NCBI RefSeq assembly: GCF_001940785.1
Contig: NZ_MSLS01000017.1
Location: forward strand, 33,800-97,799
DNA length: 64,000 nucleotides
Origin: Bacillus sp. MRMR6
GTDB lineage: Bacteria > Bacillota > Bacilli > Bacillales > Cytobacillaceae
Direction of reading: 5' to 3'
This document shows, piece after piece, positions 1 to 8,917 of this stretch. Numbering within the stretch: the stretch's first letter is position 1; each line of letters starts with the position of its first letter. The notes beneath the pieces are model-generated. The model did no database searches. It was not told where the DNA came from and was given only the letters and a program-made list of their open reading frames with translations. The translations under genes were made by a program, and so were the position numbers.

Positions 1-514
1 CTTTTGCAAACTGGTCATATTGCGGAAACTCATCATTGTTGTGAATAAAACGGAACGTTAGCAGCTGCAGGTGAATAAAGAAAGTGTCAAACGAGTGCTT
101 CTCATGACCAGTAGAGATGCAGTAATCAACCGCCTCAGCCAATGGCGTGCCTTGTTCTGCAACTAGCCCAATCGTTGTCGCACCCTTGCTCTTACAGAAC
201 TCAGCAGCCGCTACTGTTTCTTTTGTGGTGCCAGTAACTGAAGCAAAGATACAAACAGAATCCTTGGTCAGGTGGCGATTATTCATCACCATAAGCTCAG
301 CTGCAATTTCTGCATGTACCTCCAGTGTGGAATTGGACTTTAAGATATACTCATATGGATACATCATCGCAATCGTCCCGCCGGAACCGATTAGGAAAAT
401 ATTTTTAAATCCTTTAGCTGAAACACCATCAACAACCTTCTCAATTTCCTCTTTCTTCGCGATAGCCTCTTTCCCAACCAATTGTAAAAATAACTCAGCA
501 TCAAATTTCAACAT
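1..514 (-). CDS. SIS-domain sugar isomerase/deglycase-like protein (3' end outside window)
   Basis: Partial gene; the frame is open from an ATG at 514 to the window edge, about 171 residues. A GGAGGT ribosome site stands 9 nt before the ATG. The visible part has the N-terminal half of a SIS (sugar isomerase) domain: a beta strand followed by the phosphosugar-binding loop GSGGT and the second Ser/Thr-rich loop SVTGTTKET. It is the last visible gene of the frl-like unit and a paralogue of the neighbouring FrlB-like gene, so a second deglycase or isomerase for a related glycated amino acid is likely. The exact substrate cannot be told. Confidence 0.8.
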   Translation of the reverse strand, partial: MLKFDAELFLQLVGKEAIAKKEEIEKVVDGVSAKGFKNIFLIGSGGTIAMMYPYEYILKSNSTLEVHAEIAAELMVMNNRHLTKDSVCIFASVTGTTKETVAAAEFCKSKGATTIGLVAEQGTPLAEAVDYCISTGHEKHSFDTFFIHLQLLTFRFIHNNDEFPQYDQFAK

Positions 515-596
515 CTACACTACCTCCAAATTTTTATTAGAATTATTAGCACTACATCTTTGGTGCCTAACACCATAAATGACACCACCAACATTT

Positions 597-1562
597 TTAG
601 TAAGGCACTTTCCACATATATCTTCTTGTGCTTAGTGGATGGTTTCGGGCTGTTGCTAGCTCTTCTGCGTATTGGCGCAGGATGGTTTGCAGGACGAGTG
701 GGGCTATGTAGCCTTTGACGCTTTCTGCTACACCCTTCAAATCAAAGTCCTTTGCATCAAGAACAACGACTCTTTCGCCATATCTCTGGGTGAATTCCAA
801 TGAGCGTTCTTCCAATGGCCGAGTCTCATCTAAACCTAACAGTTGAATGATTGGTACGTTTTGATCCAAGATTTCAAACGGCCCGTGGAAATATTCCCCG
901 GCATGGAGAGCGTGGGAGTGAATCCACTGCATTTCCATCAGGAGGCATATCGCAAACCAATAAGCAGTTCCATAATTCGCGCCACTCGCCATTGTGTAAA
1001 TTATTTTTTCATCCTTATAGGATTGAGCAAATTCCTTTGCCTGGTTTAAATACTTTGCTTTCTCCTGTACCAAAATTTGATCTAAATTCTCTAAGGAGGA
1101 AACGACATCAGAAAACTTTTCATTCCCTTCTTTGGCAGCCAGAAGTCCAAAAACAAGTTCCAGCATCACGGCTGGTGACTCATTCACATACTTTGCTTCT
1201 TTCCCATCTTCATAAACAATTACATGCTCGGATGCTTCGGCAAGCGGTGATCCCTGGTCAAAGGTTAACGAGACAGTAATTGCCCCTTTTTCCCGTGCAA
1301 ATCGAGCGGCCTCTACCGTCTCCGGTGTTTTTCCAAAGTGGGAGCACAAAATCACCAGCGATTTCTCGTTGAGTCTTCGTGGGTTACGATGCACGAACTC
1401 ATTGGAACTATACAGGTCCGAGTCAATCGTTGCACTTTCCCGGTCTAATACGTATTTACTTGCATACATGAGGGATGAAGAGCCACCGCAGCCTACGAAA
1501 TAAACACGATCGATGTCCCGTTCACTAAAGACATCCAAAGCCTTTTGTACGTCTGCTAACAT
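597..1562 (-). CDS. frlB: Fructosamine 6-phosphate deglycase (FrlB-like, SIS domain)
   Basis: Cleaves 6-phosphorylated fructosamines (Amadori products) into glucose 6-phosphate and the free amino acid in the cytoplasm. The 321-residue protein has two SIS domains, with GCGGSSS near residue 25 and CSHFGKTPETV near 112. The segment EMQWIHSHALHAGEYFHGP and the C-terminus RRYMWKVPY closely match what I remember of B. subtilis FrlB (YurP). The family length is about 328, so it is essentially full length. The ATG lies 4 nt after the MFS gene stop, so the two are co-transcribed. The GlmS-like fold is also seen in isomerases, but kinase, epimerase and importer neighbours support the deglycase call. 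Confidence 0.85.
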   Translation of the reverse strand: MLADVQKALDVFSERDIDRVYFVGCGGSSSLMYASKYVLDRESATIDSDLYSSNEFVHRNPRRLNEKSLVILCSHFGKTPETVEAARFAREKGAITVSLTFDQGSPLAEASEHVIVYEDGKEAKYVNESPAVMLELVFGLLAAKEGNEKFSDVVSSLENLDQILVQEKAKYLNQAKEFAQSYKDEKIIYTMASGANYGTAYWFAICLLMEMQWIHSHALHAGEYFHGPFEILDQNVPIIQLLGLDETRPLEERSLEFTQRYGERVVVLDAKDFDLKGVAESVKGYIAPLVLQTILRQYAEELATARNHPLSTRRYMWKVPY

Positions 1563-1565
1563 TTT

Positions 1566-2798
1566 TTATCCTCCTTTTTTTATGACTTTAACAGGTAAAA
1601 CTTCATGTTGTGTATATTGGAGCCTTTGATAGGTACCAAAACAAATCAAGGCAAATCCACCAATAAAAATACATACATACAGTAGCACCAACGGCCCAAA
1701 TTCATCGTAGAGCAGCCCGCCTAGTAAAGGTCCGATTGTTCTTCCCACATTGGCAGCACCACTCACTAAGCCCTGGTACATTCCTCTTTTATTTATGGGT
1801 GCCAGTCGATCCGCAATCGCTGGCACTGCCGGAAAAATAAGGATTTCTCCGATCGTCATAATCACCATTCCGGCAACAAACCCGCTATAGGAATGACTCT
1901 GTGACAAGAGGCTGAAGGTAGCCATAAAAAAGAGTACACCCAATAAAAGCTGCCACTTCATCGGTGCTTTCATGCGGGCCATAAACCATTGGATCAGTGG
2001 CTGACCCAATACGATCAGTACCCCGTTGATAGTCCACAAAGTACTATAGGCTGACAATGTAAATCCTAACTGGTGCATATAGGTGGAAATACTTGTTTGC
2101 CATTGGATATAGGTAACCCAGCAAAATATTAATCCTAAGCAAAGAACCAATAAGGAATGAAAGCTTTGTGCAGGACGAACCTCATGATTCGGCTTCAGGT
2201 CACGTTCCTTCTTCACCTTCGCAGCTTCAATCACTGGGTCAGGTTCTTCGAGAGCGAACCAAATAATGGAGATAAAGACGAGATAGGTAAAGCCATTGAC
2301 CCAAAAGACGTATTGAAACGAGAATTGCGCCACTATGCCGCCTAAAGCGCTACCTACTGCCACACCGAAATTAAGAACCAGAAAGATGAGATTAAAGCTT
2401 TTTCTACCGCCCTCCTTCCAAACAATCCCTGCAAGGGCATAAATGGGAGGAAAAATGGTTCCAATGGCTAAACCAAGCAGGACCATCATTAGGATATAGG
2501 TGGGCCATGATAAACCAATGGAAATAATGAAAATAAAACAGGCAGCTGCTAGGACCGAAAGGAGAAGGGTTGGTTTCCCACGAATGCGGTCGTATAAGTA
2601 GCCGCCCAGGAAACTACCAACAATCTCAGCTCCTGAATGAAGCATTAGAACAAATCCTGCTTCTGACAGCGTTTTTCCCATCCCTTGTGTCATGTAGATG
2701 GTGTGCAAGGGCCAAAGAAAAGCCATACCGGTGGAATTGACCAACATTGCGATTAATAAAACTTTTAAGCTCTTGGGATAACTCCTCCAAATCGACAT
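1566..2798 (-). CDS. MFS transporter (12 TM), fructosamine cluster
   Basis: A 410-residue major facilitator with about 12 hydrophobic segments and the inter-helix 2-3 loop GGYLYDRIRGKPTLL, which resembles the MFS signature. A charged central loop lies near residues 190-210. An AAGGAG site precedes the ATG. It lies between the epimerase and deglycase genes in one unit, so it may import a substrate or export a product of Amadori breakdown. That role is inferred only from position; the sequence also resembles multidrug-type MFS proteins. Having both an MFS carrier and an ABC importer in one frl cluster is unusual. Confidence 0.75.
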   Translation of the reverse strand: MSIWRSYPKSLKVLLIAMLVNSTGMAFLWPLHTIYMTQGMGKTLSEAGFVLMLHSGAEIVGSFLGGYLYDRIRGKPTLLLSVLAAACFIFIISIGLSWPTYILMMVLLGLAIGTIFPPIYALAGIVWKEGGRKSFNLIFLVLNFGVAVGSALGGIVAQFSFQYVFWVNGFTYLVFISIIWFALEEPDPVIEAAKVKKERDLKPNHEVRPAQSFHSLLVLCLGLIFCWVTYIQWQTSISTYMHQLGFTLSAYSTLWTINGVLIVLGQPLIQWFMARMKAPMKWQLLLGVLFFMATFSLLSQSHSYSGFVAGMVIMTIGEILIFPAVPAIADRLAPINKRGMYQGLVSGAANVGRTIGPLLGGLLYDEFGPLVLLYVCIFIGGFALICFGTYQRLQYTQHEVLPVKVIKKGG

Positions 2799-2859
2799 AG
2801 GATAAAACTCCTTTATATCACTGAATTAGTCACCCTAGTCGGAACAATCTTTCCGTCCA

Positions 2860-3693
2860 TTACTCTAGAAATGGTGCAAGACTTCGCAGGGACTTTTCAA
2901 CCGCCTCGTTAGGGTCAATCAAGTATTGTGAAGAAGTAAACTCCAACGTAAGGGCACGATCGTAGTTGTAGTTTCCTAGAGTTTTCATATAGGTTTCCAG
3001 CGGCAGGCTGCCATCCCCCCATGCTAAATGTCCACCCGGGTTCCCGTCGATAAAGTGGATATGGACCAAGTCATCCTGTAATTGCTGAAAATAGCTGGCC
3101 AGTTCCTCTCCTTCTACCGCAAGCGGAATGGTATCGACCATTCCTTTTAAATGAGGAGAAGCAACCGAAGCAAGGATTTCTTTTAACTCAGGCAAGGTAG
3201 TAATCAGATTGGACTCAATTTTTTGTAATGGCTCTAGGGCTAAAACAATTCCTTGTTTTTCCGCATAAACGGTTAGCTGCTCCAAAGAATCCTGGGTCCT
3301 CCTCCACGCTTCCTGCCTGCTTTCATTGCGGTATCCCCAGCCGGCGGTTACTAACACCATCGGCGCCTCTAATTCAAGCGTTGCATCAATCGACTTTTTA
3401 AAATAAGTGACACTTCTTTCACGAATCGCCGACTCTTTTGCGGCCAGATTGATCGGATACATACACTGTTCAGGAGTAAAGCAAACAACCTCCAATTCAC
3501 GCCGGTCGACTTCTTTCTTAATGGCACGGATTTCTACTAAGGAAAGATCCTCCACATACAGGTGCGGCGCAGCACCCCACAGTTCAATTTTTTCAAACTC
3601 ATACTTCACCATTGCATCTAAAAAATAGACCAGCGGATAGTGTAGATAATGAAAGTTCATTCCTGTTATTTGCGACCGTTTGATTTTGCCCAT
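2860..3693 (-). CDS. frlC: Sugar phosphate isomerase/epimerase, FrlC-like (fructoselysine 3-epimerase type)
   Basis: A 277-residue AP-endonuclease-2-type TIM barrel. It shares the pattern of E. coli FrlC, which interconverts psicoselysine and fructoselysine: IELWGAAPH near residue 36, CFTPEQCMYPINL near 71, LEPLQKIESN near 155, GMVDT near 184, HIHFIDG near 212 and LTLEF near 249. The metal ligands expected in this fold (Glu, Asp, His, Glu) are present in these motifs. The start has a strong GGAGGG site. It heads its own unit, with the FrlR-type operator 49 bp upstream. B. subtilis frl has no such gene, so this cluster mixes the Gram-negative and Bacillus versions of the pathway. Confidence 0.75.
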   Translation of the reverse strand: MGKIKRSQITGMNFHYLHYPLVYFLDAMVKYEFEKIELWGAAPHLYVEDLSLVEIRAIKKEVDRRELEVVCFTPEQCMYPINLAAKESAIRERSVTYFKKSIDATLELEAPMVLVTAGWGYRNESRQEAWRRTQDSLEQLTVYAEKQGIVLALEPLQKIESNLITTLPELKEILASVASPHLKGMVDTIPLAVEGEELASYFQQLQDDLVHIHFIDGNPGGHLAWGDGSLPLETYMKTLGNYNYDRALTLEFTSSQYLIDPNEAVEKSLRSLAPFLE

Positions 3694-3741
3694 CTAATCC
3701 CTCCTACTTCGTTCCCAACGTAGTTTTAATAAAGTAACATT

Positions 3742-3753
3742 TGGTATATACCA
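3742..3753. promoter_or_regulatory. FrlR-type operator 1, upstream of frlC
   Basis: Perfect 12-bp palindrome TGGTATATACCA, with the GTATATAC core typical of GntR/HutC-family operators. On the minus strand a TTGAAT -35-like hexamer is immediately upstream, so the operator would occupy the promoter spacer and block initiation. The same 12-mer occurs at 8051 and 8918, all in this cluster. Binding by the local GntR protein is inferred. Confidence 0.7.
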
Positions 3754-3847
3754 TTCAAGCCAATCTTATGAAACTAGAGTGATGGAGAGGAAAGTGGAAA
3801 GTGGAACCCTTTCCTTTTCATTCCCCTATACTCTTTACAAGTTTCCA

Positions 3848-4744
3848 TTAACCTTTTACACCACCTGCCGAGAGACCGCGTACAAATTGCTTTTGGAAAA
3901 CAATATACGCGATAATCATTGGCAGCGCCGAAATGGCTAACCCCGCCAATTGGATTCCGAAATTAGTATTCAACTGACTTCTCAAATTCATCAGACCCAC
4001 CGGAATCGTCCTTAGGGCAGAATCCTCTATAAAAACTAACGCAAACATAAATTCATTCCACACGTTCATTCCCGTTAATAACGCACACGAGGCAATAATC
4101 GGTTTCCCCATCGGAACAATTATATGTCGGTACACCTTCCAACTATTACACCCATCAATAATCGCTGACTCCTCAAGCTCTTTCGGGATCGACAGAAAAT
4201 AGGAACGCATCAAGAAAATTGAAAACGGCAATTGAAAGGCAACATAGGGGAGAATTAATGCCCAATAAGTATTGTACAGTCCAATCGCCTGCAGTAATTT
4301 GTAAAGTGGAATTAAGCTGACCTGCGGCGCAAGCATTAGTCCGCTTAGGATCATAACAAGTAAAATATTCTGTCCTTTAAACTGGAAGCGGCTTAATCCA
4401 AAAGCGGCCATCGACCCCAGCAGTAATACGATTACGACCGATACCACCGTAATGAACACACTATTTAGGAAAAATTGGCCAATCCCGGCATCCCAAGCTG
4501 CCCGGTAATTCTCCCATAGCCATTTTTCCGGAAGCGACCAAGTATTTAAGAAAAAGTCAGCATTAGATTTTAGTCCGCTCAAGCCGAGCCAAAGGATCGG
4601 ATAAATGATCACCACTGCAAAGAGACTAAACCATATAAGCACAACCGTTTGAAAAATTCTATTTTTCATCTTCAAAGACAGCTTGGAATTTGTCTGGATT
4701 TCCTTTATTTTATTCGTCTCCACTACCGTATTATTATTCGCCAT
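3848..4744 (-). CDS. frlM: ABC sugar/fructosamine importer permease, MalG type
   Basis: A 298-residue inner-membrane permease with about six TM segments, the first near residues 30-52. The EAA loop ELEESAIIDGCNSWKVY contacts the ATPase. The C-terminus RGLSAGGVKG is typical of MalG-type carbohydrate permeases. It starts 4 nt after the upstream permease gene ends. With its neighbours it forms an FrlONM-like importer for fructosamines. No ATPase gene is in the cluster, so a shared MsmX-type ATPase encoded elsewhere probably energises it, as known for B. subtilis FrlONM. Confidence 0.8.
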   Translation of the reverse strand: MANNNTVVETNKIKEIQTNSKLSLKMKNRIFQTVVLIWFSLFAVVIIYPILWLGLSGLKSNADFFLNTWSLPEKWLWENYRAAWDAGIGQFFLNSVFITVVSVVIVLLLGSMAAFGLSRFQFKGQNILLVMILSGLMLAPQVSLIPLYKLLQAIGLYNTYWALILPYVAFQLPFSIFLMRSYFLSIPKELEESAIIDGCNSWKVYRHIIVPMGKPIIASCALLTGMNVWNEFMFALVFIEDSALRTIPVGLMNLRSQLNTNFGIQLAGLAISALPMIIAYIVFQKQFVRGLSAGGVKG

Positions 4745-4747
4745 TGC

Positions 4748-5641
4748 CTACGCCTCCTTTCCCGATTTGCCTATTTTTAGCTGAATTAAGGATAGTGTAA
4801 GGGTGACGACAAAAATAATAGTCCCGATGGTGGACGCATAGCCCATTTCATCATTTCGGAAGGCTGCTCGATAAAGCATCGTTCCTAACACTTCGGTTGA
4901 ACGGCCGGGTCCCCCATTGGTCATTACATACACTTCATCGAATACTTTGAACGCACCGATTACCGTGATCACCGTACCGACCAGAATCATTTCTTTCATT
5001 TGCGGTAAGGTGATGAAAAAGAACGTTTTTATCTTAGAAGCTCCATCAATCATGGACGCTTCATAATATTCATATGGAATTTTTTGCATGGCGAGCAAGA
5101 ATAACATCACCATATAACCGGTGTACTGCCATTGTGAAACAGCAACTACAGCATAAATCGCCGTCTTACTGTCACCAAGCCAAGATATTGCCCATTCCGA
5201 TTGTCCGATTGCATTTAACACCCCGTTCACTAAACCCACTTCTGGATTATAAAGGAGCTGCCATAACAAACCAACAACCGCAATTGATATAACAGATGGG
5301 ATAAAAAAGACAGTCCGGAAAAATGGCTGAAACCTTCTAATCAATTTATCTTCTAATATGGCTGCAATGATTAAGCCCATACCTACCTGAAAAACCAATG
5401 AAATGACAGCGTACAGAGAATTATTTTTCAATGCAGTAAAAAAGATTGGATCTTTGAAAAGTCTGCCATAATACTCTAAGCCAACAAAAACTCTTCCAGC
5501 CTCAAAGGAATTCCACCGAAACAAACTGTTATATAGATTTAATACAATCGGCAAAAATACAAAAAACAGGATGAATAGGAGTGCTGGCAAAATAAAAAGT
5601 ATCGCAGTTTGGCTGTTTTTAAATGTTTTTGTCATCCCCAA
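4748..5641 (-). CDS. frlN: ABC sugar/fructosamine importer permease, MalF type
   Basis: A 297-residue permease with about six TM helices and the EAA motif YYEASMIDGAS. The motif TNGGPGRSTEVL is typical of MalF/UgpA-like permeases. It is preceded by AGGAGG inside the palindrome CCTCCTAGGAGG (5645-5656) and by a strong hairpin, so translation may be tuned relative to the binding-protein gene. It lies between the lipoprotein and the MalG-type gene, as in the frlONM order. Confidence 0.8.
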   Translation of the reverse strand: MGMTKTFKNSQTAILFILPALLFILFFVFLPIVLNLYNSLFRWNSFEAGRVFVGLEYYGRLFKDPIFFTALKNNSLYAVISLVFQVGMGLIIAAILEDKLIRRFQPFFRTVFFIPSVISIAVVGLLWQLLYNPEVGLVNGVLNAIGQSEWAISWLGDSKTAIYAVVAVSQWQYTGYMVMLFLLAMQKIPYEYYEASMIDGASKIKTFFFITLPQMKEMILVGTVITVIGAFKVFDEVYVMTNGGPGRSTEVLGTMLYRAAFRNDEMGYASTIGTIIFVVTLTLSLIQLKIGKSGKEA

Positions 5642-5656
5642 CTTCCTCCTAGGAGG

Positions 5657-5682
5657 GGGTAAGCAGGTATCCCTGCCTACCC
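5657..5682 (-). other. Intercistronic hairpin between frlO and frlN
   Basis: Inverted repeat with 11-bp arms (GGGTAAGCAGG paired with CCTGCCTACCC, one G-T pair) around a 4-nt loop. On the mRNA it ends directly before CCTCCTAGGAGG, which holds the frlN ribosome site. There is no U-tract, so it is not a classic terminator. It fits a 3' stabiliser that raises binding-protein mRNA relative to permease mRNA. Two smaller stem-loops (GAGCC/GGCTC near 5736-5762 and ATAGAC/GTCTAT near 5719-5734) lie between it and the frlO stop. Confidence 0.55.
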
Positions 5683-5782
5683 TTTCTCGTTTATAAAATA
5701 GGTAACACGGAATAAAATAGACTACTGTCTATCCCCTGAGCCCGAATGAGGACTAGGCTCAAAACGGGGCCTTCCGCTTTTC

Positions 5783-7075
5783 TTATTCCACTTCACTTTG
5801 TACTTGCTTAGCTACATCTTGTACTTCTTTGATAATTTCTTCTGGAGATTTGGATCCATCAAGCAATAGCTGAATATTGGATAGATACACATCCGCTACC
5901 TTCGCATGGACATCTGTGTCGAGCCATTCAGCCATACCTTCTGCCTTCTTCATGACTTCCACACCTTCAGCCACTTCCTTCAAAGCTGTATCTTGGTTTG
6001 TAGCCCCATCAATCGGACTTGGCCAGCCAATTTGCTTCACAAGCTTTAAGGCGTTATCTTTACTTGTTAAATACTTCAAGAATTTAATCGCTTCTTTTGG
6101 ATGTTTTGTTTTAGAGGAAACGATAAATCCATCCGGTGCTCCGGTAATGAAACTCTGACTGCCCTTACCATCTGCCATGGACGGCATTGGGAAGAAGCCC
6201 CAGTTTCCTTTCATATTATTCTCGACCGTTTGGAATTCTTCTAATTCGACATAGAAGATTGCTCCCTTACCGGCCGCAAATAATTGTTGTCCCATATCAT
6301 GAGAACTAGAGTTAACATTCTTCATAAAATAGCCCTTATTATTCAAATCAGCTAACATTTGCATAGCTGTTACATAGCCTGGGTCTGTAAACTCACCTGA
6401 TTTCGGATTATAGTCTTTCGTTCTCACATCCTGGGCCACCATCTTTTGGTTTAAGCCTGTTAAGTAATGGATTGCTGCCCATGGACCTTGGTTACCCAGA
6501 ATAATTGGCGTTTCTCCGCCCTTTTTCAAGGTGTCTAGCACTTGTATAAATTCATCCCAAGTAGTTGGTGCCTGCAGTTGATATTTATCAAAAATCTTCT
6601 TGTTGTAAACAAAAAATTTACCATTGAAACGAAGCGGAATCCCATAATTTTTTTCATCTGATGTGAAAGGCTGCAGAGATGCCGGAATAAAACTGTCCTT
6701 CCAAGCTGTATCTTCATTTAAATAAGGAGTTAAATCTAAGGCTGCATCAGCACGAACGAATTTCCTGGCAAATTCACCTGACCACGAAAACATAATATCT
6801 GGAACTTCGTTACCGCCTAGAATGACACGGAGTTTGTCTTTAATTGGTTCATCTGCAACCGCTTCCATTTTAATCTTGATATTAGGATTTTCCTTTTCAA
6901 AGGCTTCCACTACTTCTTCAAAATATGGAGCGTATTCTGGCTGCGGCCACTTATGCAAAAACTTTAATACAACTTTCCCCGACTCTTCATTGCTAGAAGA
7001 GGAACTAGAGCATCCTGTCAGGACAAGAGCGAAAACCATCAGTACTGCTAATAAAACGTTTATTTTCCTTCTCAT
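5783..7075 (-). CDS. frlO: ABC transporter solute-binding lipoprotein, FrlO-like
   Basis: A 430-residue family 1 extracellular solute-binding protein. The N-terminus MRRKINVLLAV...LTGC is a lipoprotein signal with Cys at about residue 22, followed by a serine-rich linker, so it is anchored outside the membrane. The body has the usual markers: VPDIMFSWSG near 110, GIPLRFNGKFFVYNKKIF near 163 and a TSKDNALKLV segment near the end. It captures the substrate for the two permeases downstream. The frl context suggests fructosamino acids; the fold alone would allow any oligosaccharide. Confidence 0.8.
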   Translation of the reverse strand: MRRKINVLLAVLMVFALVLTGCSSSSSSNEESGKVVLKFLHKWPQPEYAPYFEEVVEAFEKENPNIKIKMEAVADEPIKDKLRVILGGNEVPDIMFSWSGEFARKFVRADAALDLTPYLNEDTAWKDSFIPASLQPFTSDEKNYGIPLRFNGKFFVYNKKIFDKYQLQAPTTWDEFIQVLDTLKKGGETPIILGNQGPWAAIHYLTGLNQKMVAQDVRTKDYNPKSGEFTDPGYVTAMQMLADLNNKGYFMKNVNSSSHDMGQQLFAAGKGAIFYVELEEFQTVENNMKGNWGFFPMPSMADGKGSQSFITGAPDGFIVSSKTKHPKEAIKFLKYLTSKDNALKLVKQIGWPSPIDGATNQDTALKEVAEGVEVMKKAEGMAEWLDTDVHAKVADVYLSNIQLLLDGSKSPEEIIKEVQDVAKQVQSEVE

Positions 7076-7180
7076 TTCATTAACCCTCCTTATTTTTATA
7101 AAATCAACCTATACAAAAGCGGTATTCCTTCACCCCCCAACCTTCTATGAGCGGATTAATATTTTATCCCTTTAAGGAAA

Positions 7181-8023
7181 TTAAAAGGGAATCCCATAAC
7201 CAAAAGCACCATCTACAAGACACGTCTTTGCCGCAAACTTGGCCCCTTCCTCCATACTGTTTTGGAGGAGGATGGCTTCCTGAATTTCAGGATTTCCTTT
7301 TTTTTCAGAGAGATAATGTAAGATAAATGCAGTAAAAAAGGAATCCCCGGCACCGAGCGTATCAACCGGCTCCACAAAGTGCGGCTCCTGGCGGTAAAAG
7401 GAATGGCCGTCATAGACAATCGAGCCGCGTGAGCCCATTGTGCCCAACACTAATTTACTCCCATAGGAATTAGCACGCTTTAATAGATTCTCTACTTCCT
7501 CTTCGGCCAATTGCCCGCAGGAGAGCAAGCTTATATCGATATGAGGGCAATTCTTCGCTAGCAATTCATCGTTATAATCACTCGAGAAATCATAGGATAC
7601 TAGGATCCCTGTTTCTTTTAATTTATGTAACTCTGAATCCATCTCACTGTAGATGCTGCTATGGGCAATGTCAAAGCTTTTAATATATTCCAAGTCTTCT
7701 GAGTTGAGGACAATCGGATGTTCCTTTTGCACACCACCCTCATTTCCTCCGATGAACACCCGGTCACCATCTACTAAATCAACTGCGGCAAAGCCATTTT
7801 CCCCTTCATGCTGACGGCAGTTAGACATATCAACATTCAATTTTTTTAAGGTGGCAATAATATGCTCTGCGGCCCGATCATTGCCGAACACTCCAAGATA
7901 GGCTGCCTCAATTCCTAACTGCTTCGCATAGACACTGAAATTCAAGGCATTTCCGCCTGGATACATCGTTTTTTTATAAACATATTTATCAACCACATTA
8001 TCGCCAACACCGATTACCTTCAT
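7181..8023 (-). CDS. frlD: Fructosamine 6-kinase, PfkB family (FrlD-like)
   Basis: Phosphorylates the imported fructosamine at C6 for the FrlB-type deglycase. The 280-residue protein (B. subtilis FrlD about 284) has the PfkB substrate signature YPGGNALNFSVYAKQLG near residue 22 and the catalytic motif DTLGAGDSFFTAF near 217, with the Asp of GAGDSF as base. The GGGGAGG ribosome site is well placed. It is the first gene of the kinase-importer unit, with an operator 28 bp upstream of its ATG. The next gene, frlO, begins about 105 bp downstream. Confidence 0.82.
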   Translation of the reverse strand: MKVIGVGDNVVDKYVYKKTMYPGGNALNFSVYAKQLGIEAAYLGVFGNDRAAEHIIATLKKLNVDMSNCRQHEGENGFAAVDLVDGDRVFIGGNEGGVQKEHPIVLNSEDLEYIKSFDIAHSSIYSEMDSELHKLKETGILVSYDFSSDYNDELLAKNCPHIDISLLSCGQLAEEEVENLLKRANSYGSKLVLGTMGSRGSIVYDGHSFYRQEPHFVEPVDTLGAGDSFFTAFILHYLSEKKGNPEIQEAILLQNSMEEGAKFAAKTCLVDGAFGYGIPF

Positions 8024-8050
8024 GAAAAAAACCTCCCCATATTCAATTAT

Positions 8051-8062
8051 TGGTATATACCA
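8051..8062. promoter_or_regulatory. FrlR-type operator 2, upstream of frlD
   Basis: TGGTATATACCA palindrome in the 68-bp gap between frlR and frlD. On the minus strand it directly follows TTGAAT, as at operator 1, and GAATAT lies 17 nt beyond that hexamer. This suggests the same promoter-spacer arrangement in both units, which favours repression lifted by a sugar-phosphate effector. Confidence 0.7.
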
Positions 8063-8091
8063 TTCAAACTAAGTTGAAATGATTATAACTA

Positions 8092-8829
8092 TCATTTCAG
8101 CTTTAATTCTGAATAAAACTTGACTATATCACTTCTCGTTAAGGACTTGGAGAATTCTATTTCCTTTTCATTGGTATCAAAAGCAACTGCTTCTTGAAGG
8201 ATACACGGACTCTCGGAACGTATTTTCAACAGCTTGCTCTCACTTTCATCGGAAACCGTGACCTGCATATATTCCTTTGCCATGACAAGGATAATCCCGT
8301 ACTCTCTTTCTAAAATTTCATACAAGGAATCATTGTCGGTAATCATTTCATCGAGCCCGGGACACCGCTTCTCTGGCAAGAATGACTCTTCAATCGAGAT
8401 CGGAGTCTCATTAACAAGCCGAAGCCGTTGAATAGCAATCATCATTTCTCCCAGGGGCAGTTTAAGCTTTTGAGCTAAATTAGGTGTGGCTTCCATTTTA
8501 CGAATGGACAGTATCTGTGTGCTCGGTAATAATCCTTTACTCAGCATGTTCTTGGTAAAACTATTAAACGTAACAAAATCCATTTGGATTTTCTTATTGT
8601 TGATAAAGGTTCCCGCCCCTACACGCCGCTCCACTACACCTTCCCGCTCCAAGATCGACAAGGTATGTCTTGCTGTCATCCGGCTGATTTGAAACTGCTC
8701 AGCCAATTCCCGTTCCGAAGGAAGCTTATCACCGTGCTTAAGCTTACCGCTTTCAATTTCATCGAGAATTTTATTTTTTAATTGTTTGTAAAAAGGAACA
8801 TCCTCTTCATCTCTGTTCATTCTGCTCAT
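8092..8829 (-). CDS. frlR: GntR family transcriptional regulator, HutC/UTRA type (FrlR-like)
   Basis: A 245-residue repressor. Residues 10-75 form the GntR winged helix (LPSERELAEQFQISRMTARH); residues 95-240 form the UTRA effector domain, with IAIQRLRLVNETPISIEESFLP. A GGGAG site 8 nt before the first ATG supports this start. It precedes the kinase-importer genes on the same strand. The TGGTATATACCA operators upstream of frlD, frlC and its own gene are the likely targets. In B. subtilis FrlR represses the frl operon; the effector is probably a phosphorylated fructosamine (inference). Confidence 0.82.
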   Translation of the reverse strand: MSRMNRDEEDVPFYKQLKNKILDEIESGKLKHGDKLPSERELAEQFQISRMTARHTLSILEREGVVERRVGAGTFINNKKIQMDFVTFNSFTKNMLSKGLLPSTQILSIRKMEATPNLAQKLKLPLGEMMIAIQRLRLVNETPISIEESFLPEKRCPGLDEMITDNDSLYEILEREYGIILVMAKEYMQVTVSDESESKLLKIRSESPCILQEAVAFDTNEKEIEFSKSLTRSDIVKFYSELKLK

Positions 8830-8917
8830 CTCTATTTCTCCCGTATATGCACGTATTCAATCCATATACAAAGGATATAGTATTTCTACTTCATTTGTAA
8901 ATTCTTGTTTTTTGAAG

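Noticed and set aside
147..578. Plus-strand 143-codon frame
   Set aside because: Antisense to the SIS-domain gene, whose codons encode recognised motifs; no ribosome site.
515..596. glmS-type riboswitch near the SIS-domain genes
   Set aside because: The gap is only 82 bp and shows no ribozyme-like conserved core; the genes are FrlB-like, not GlmS.
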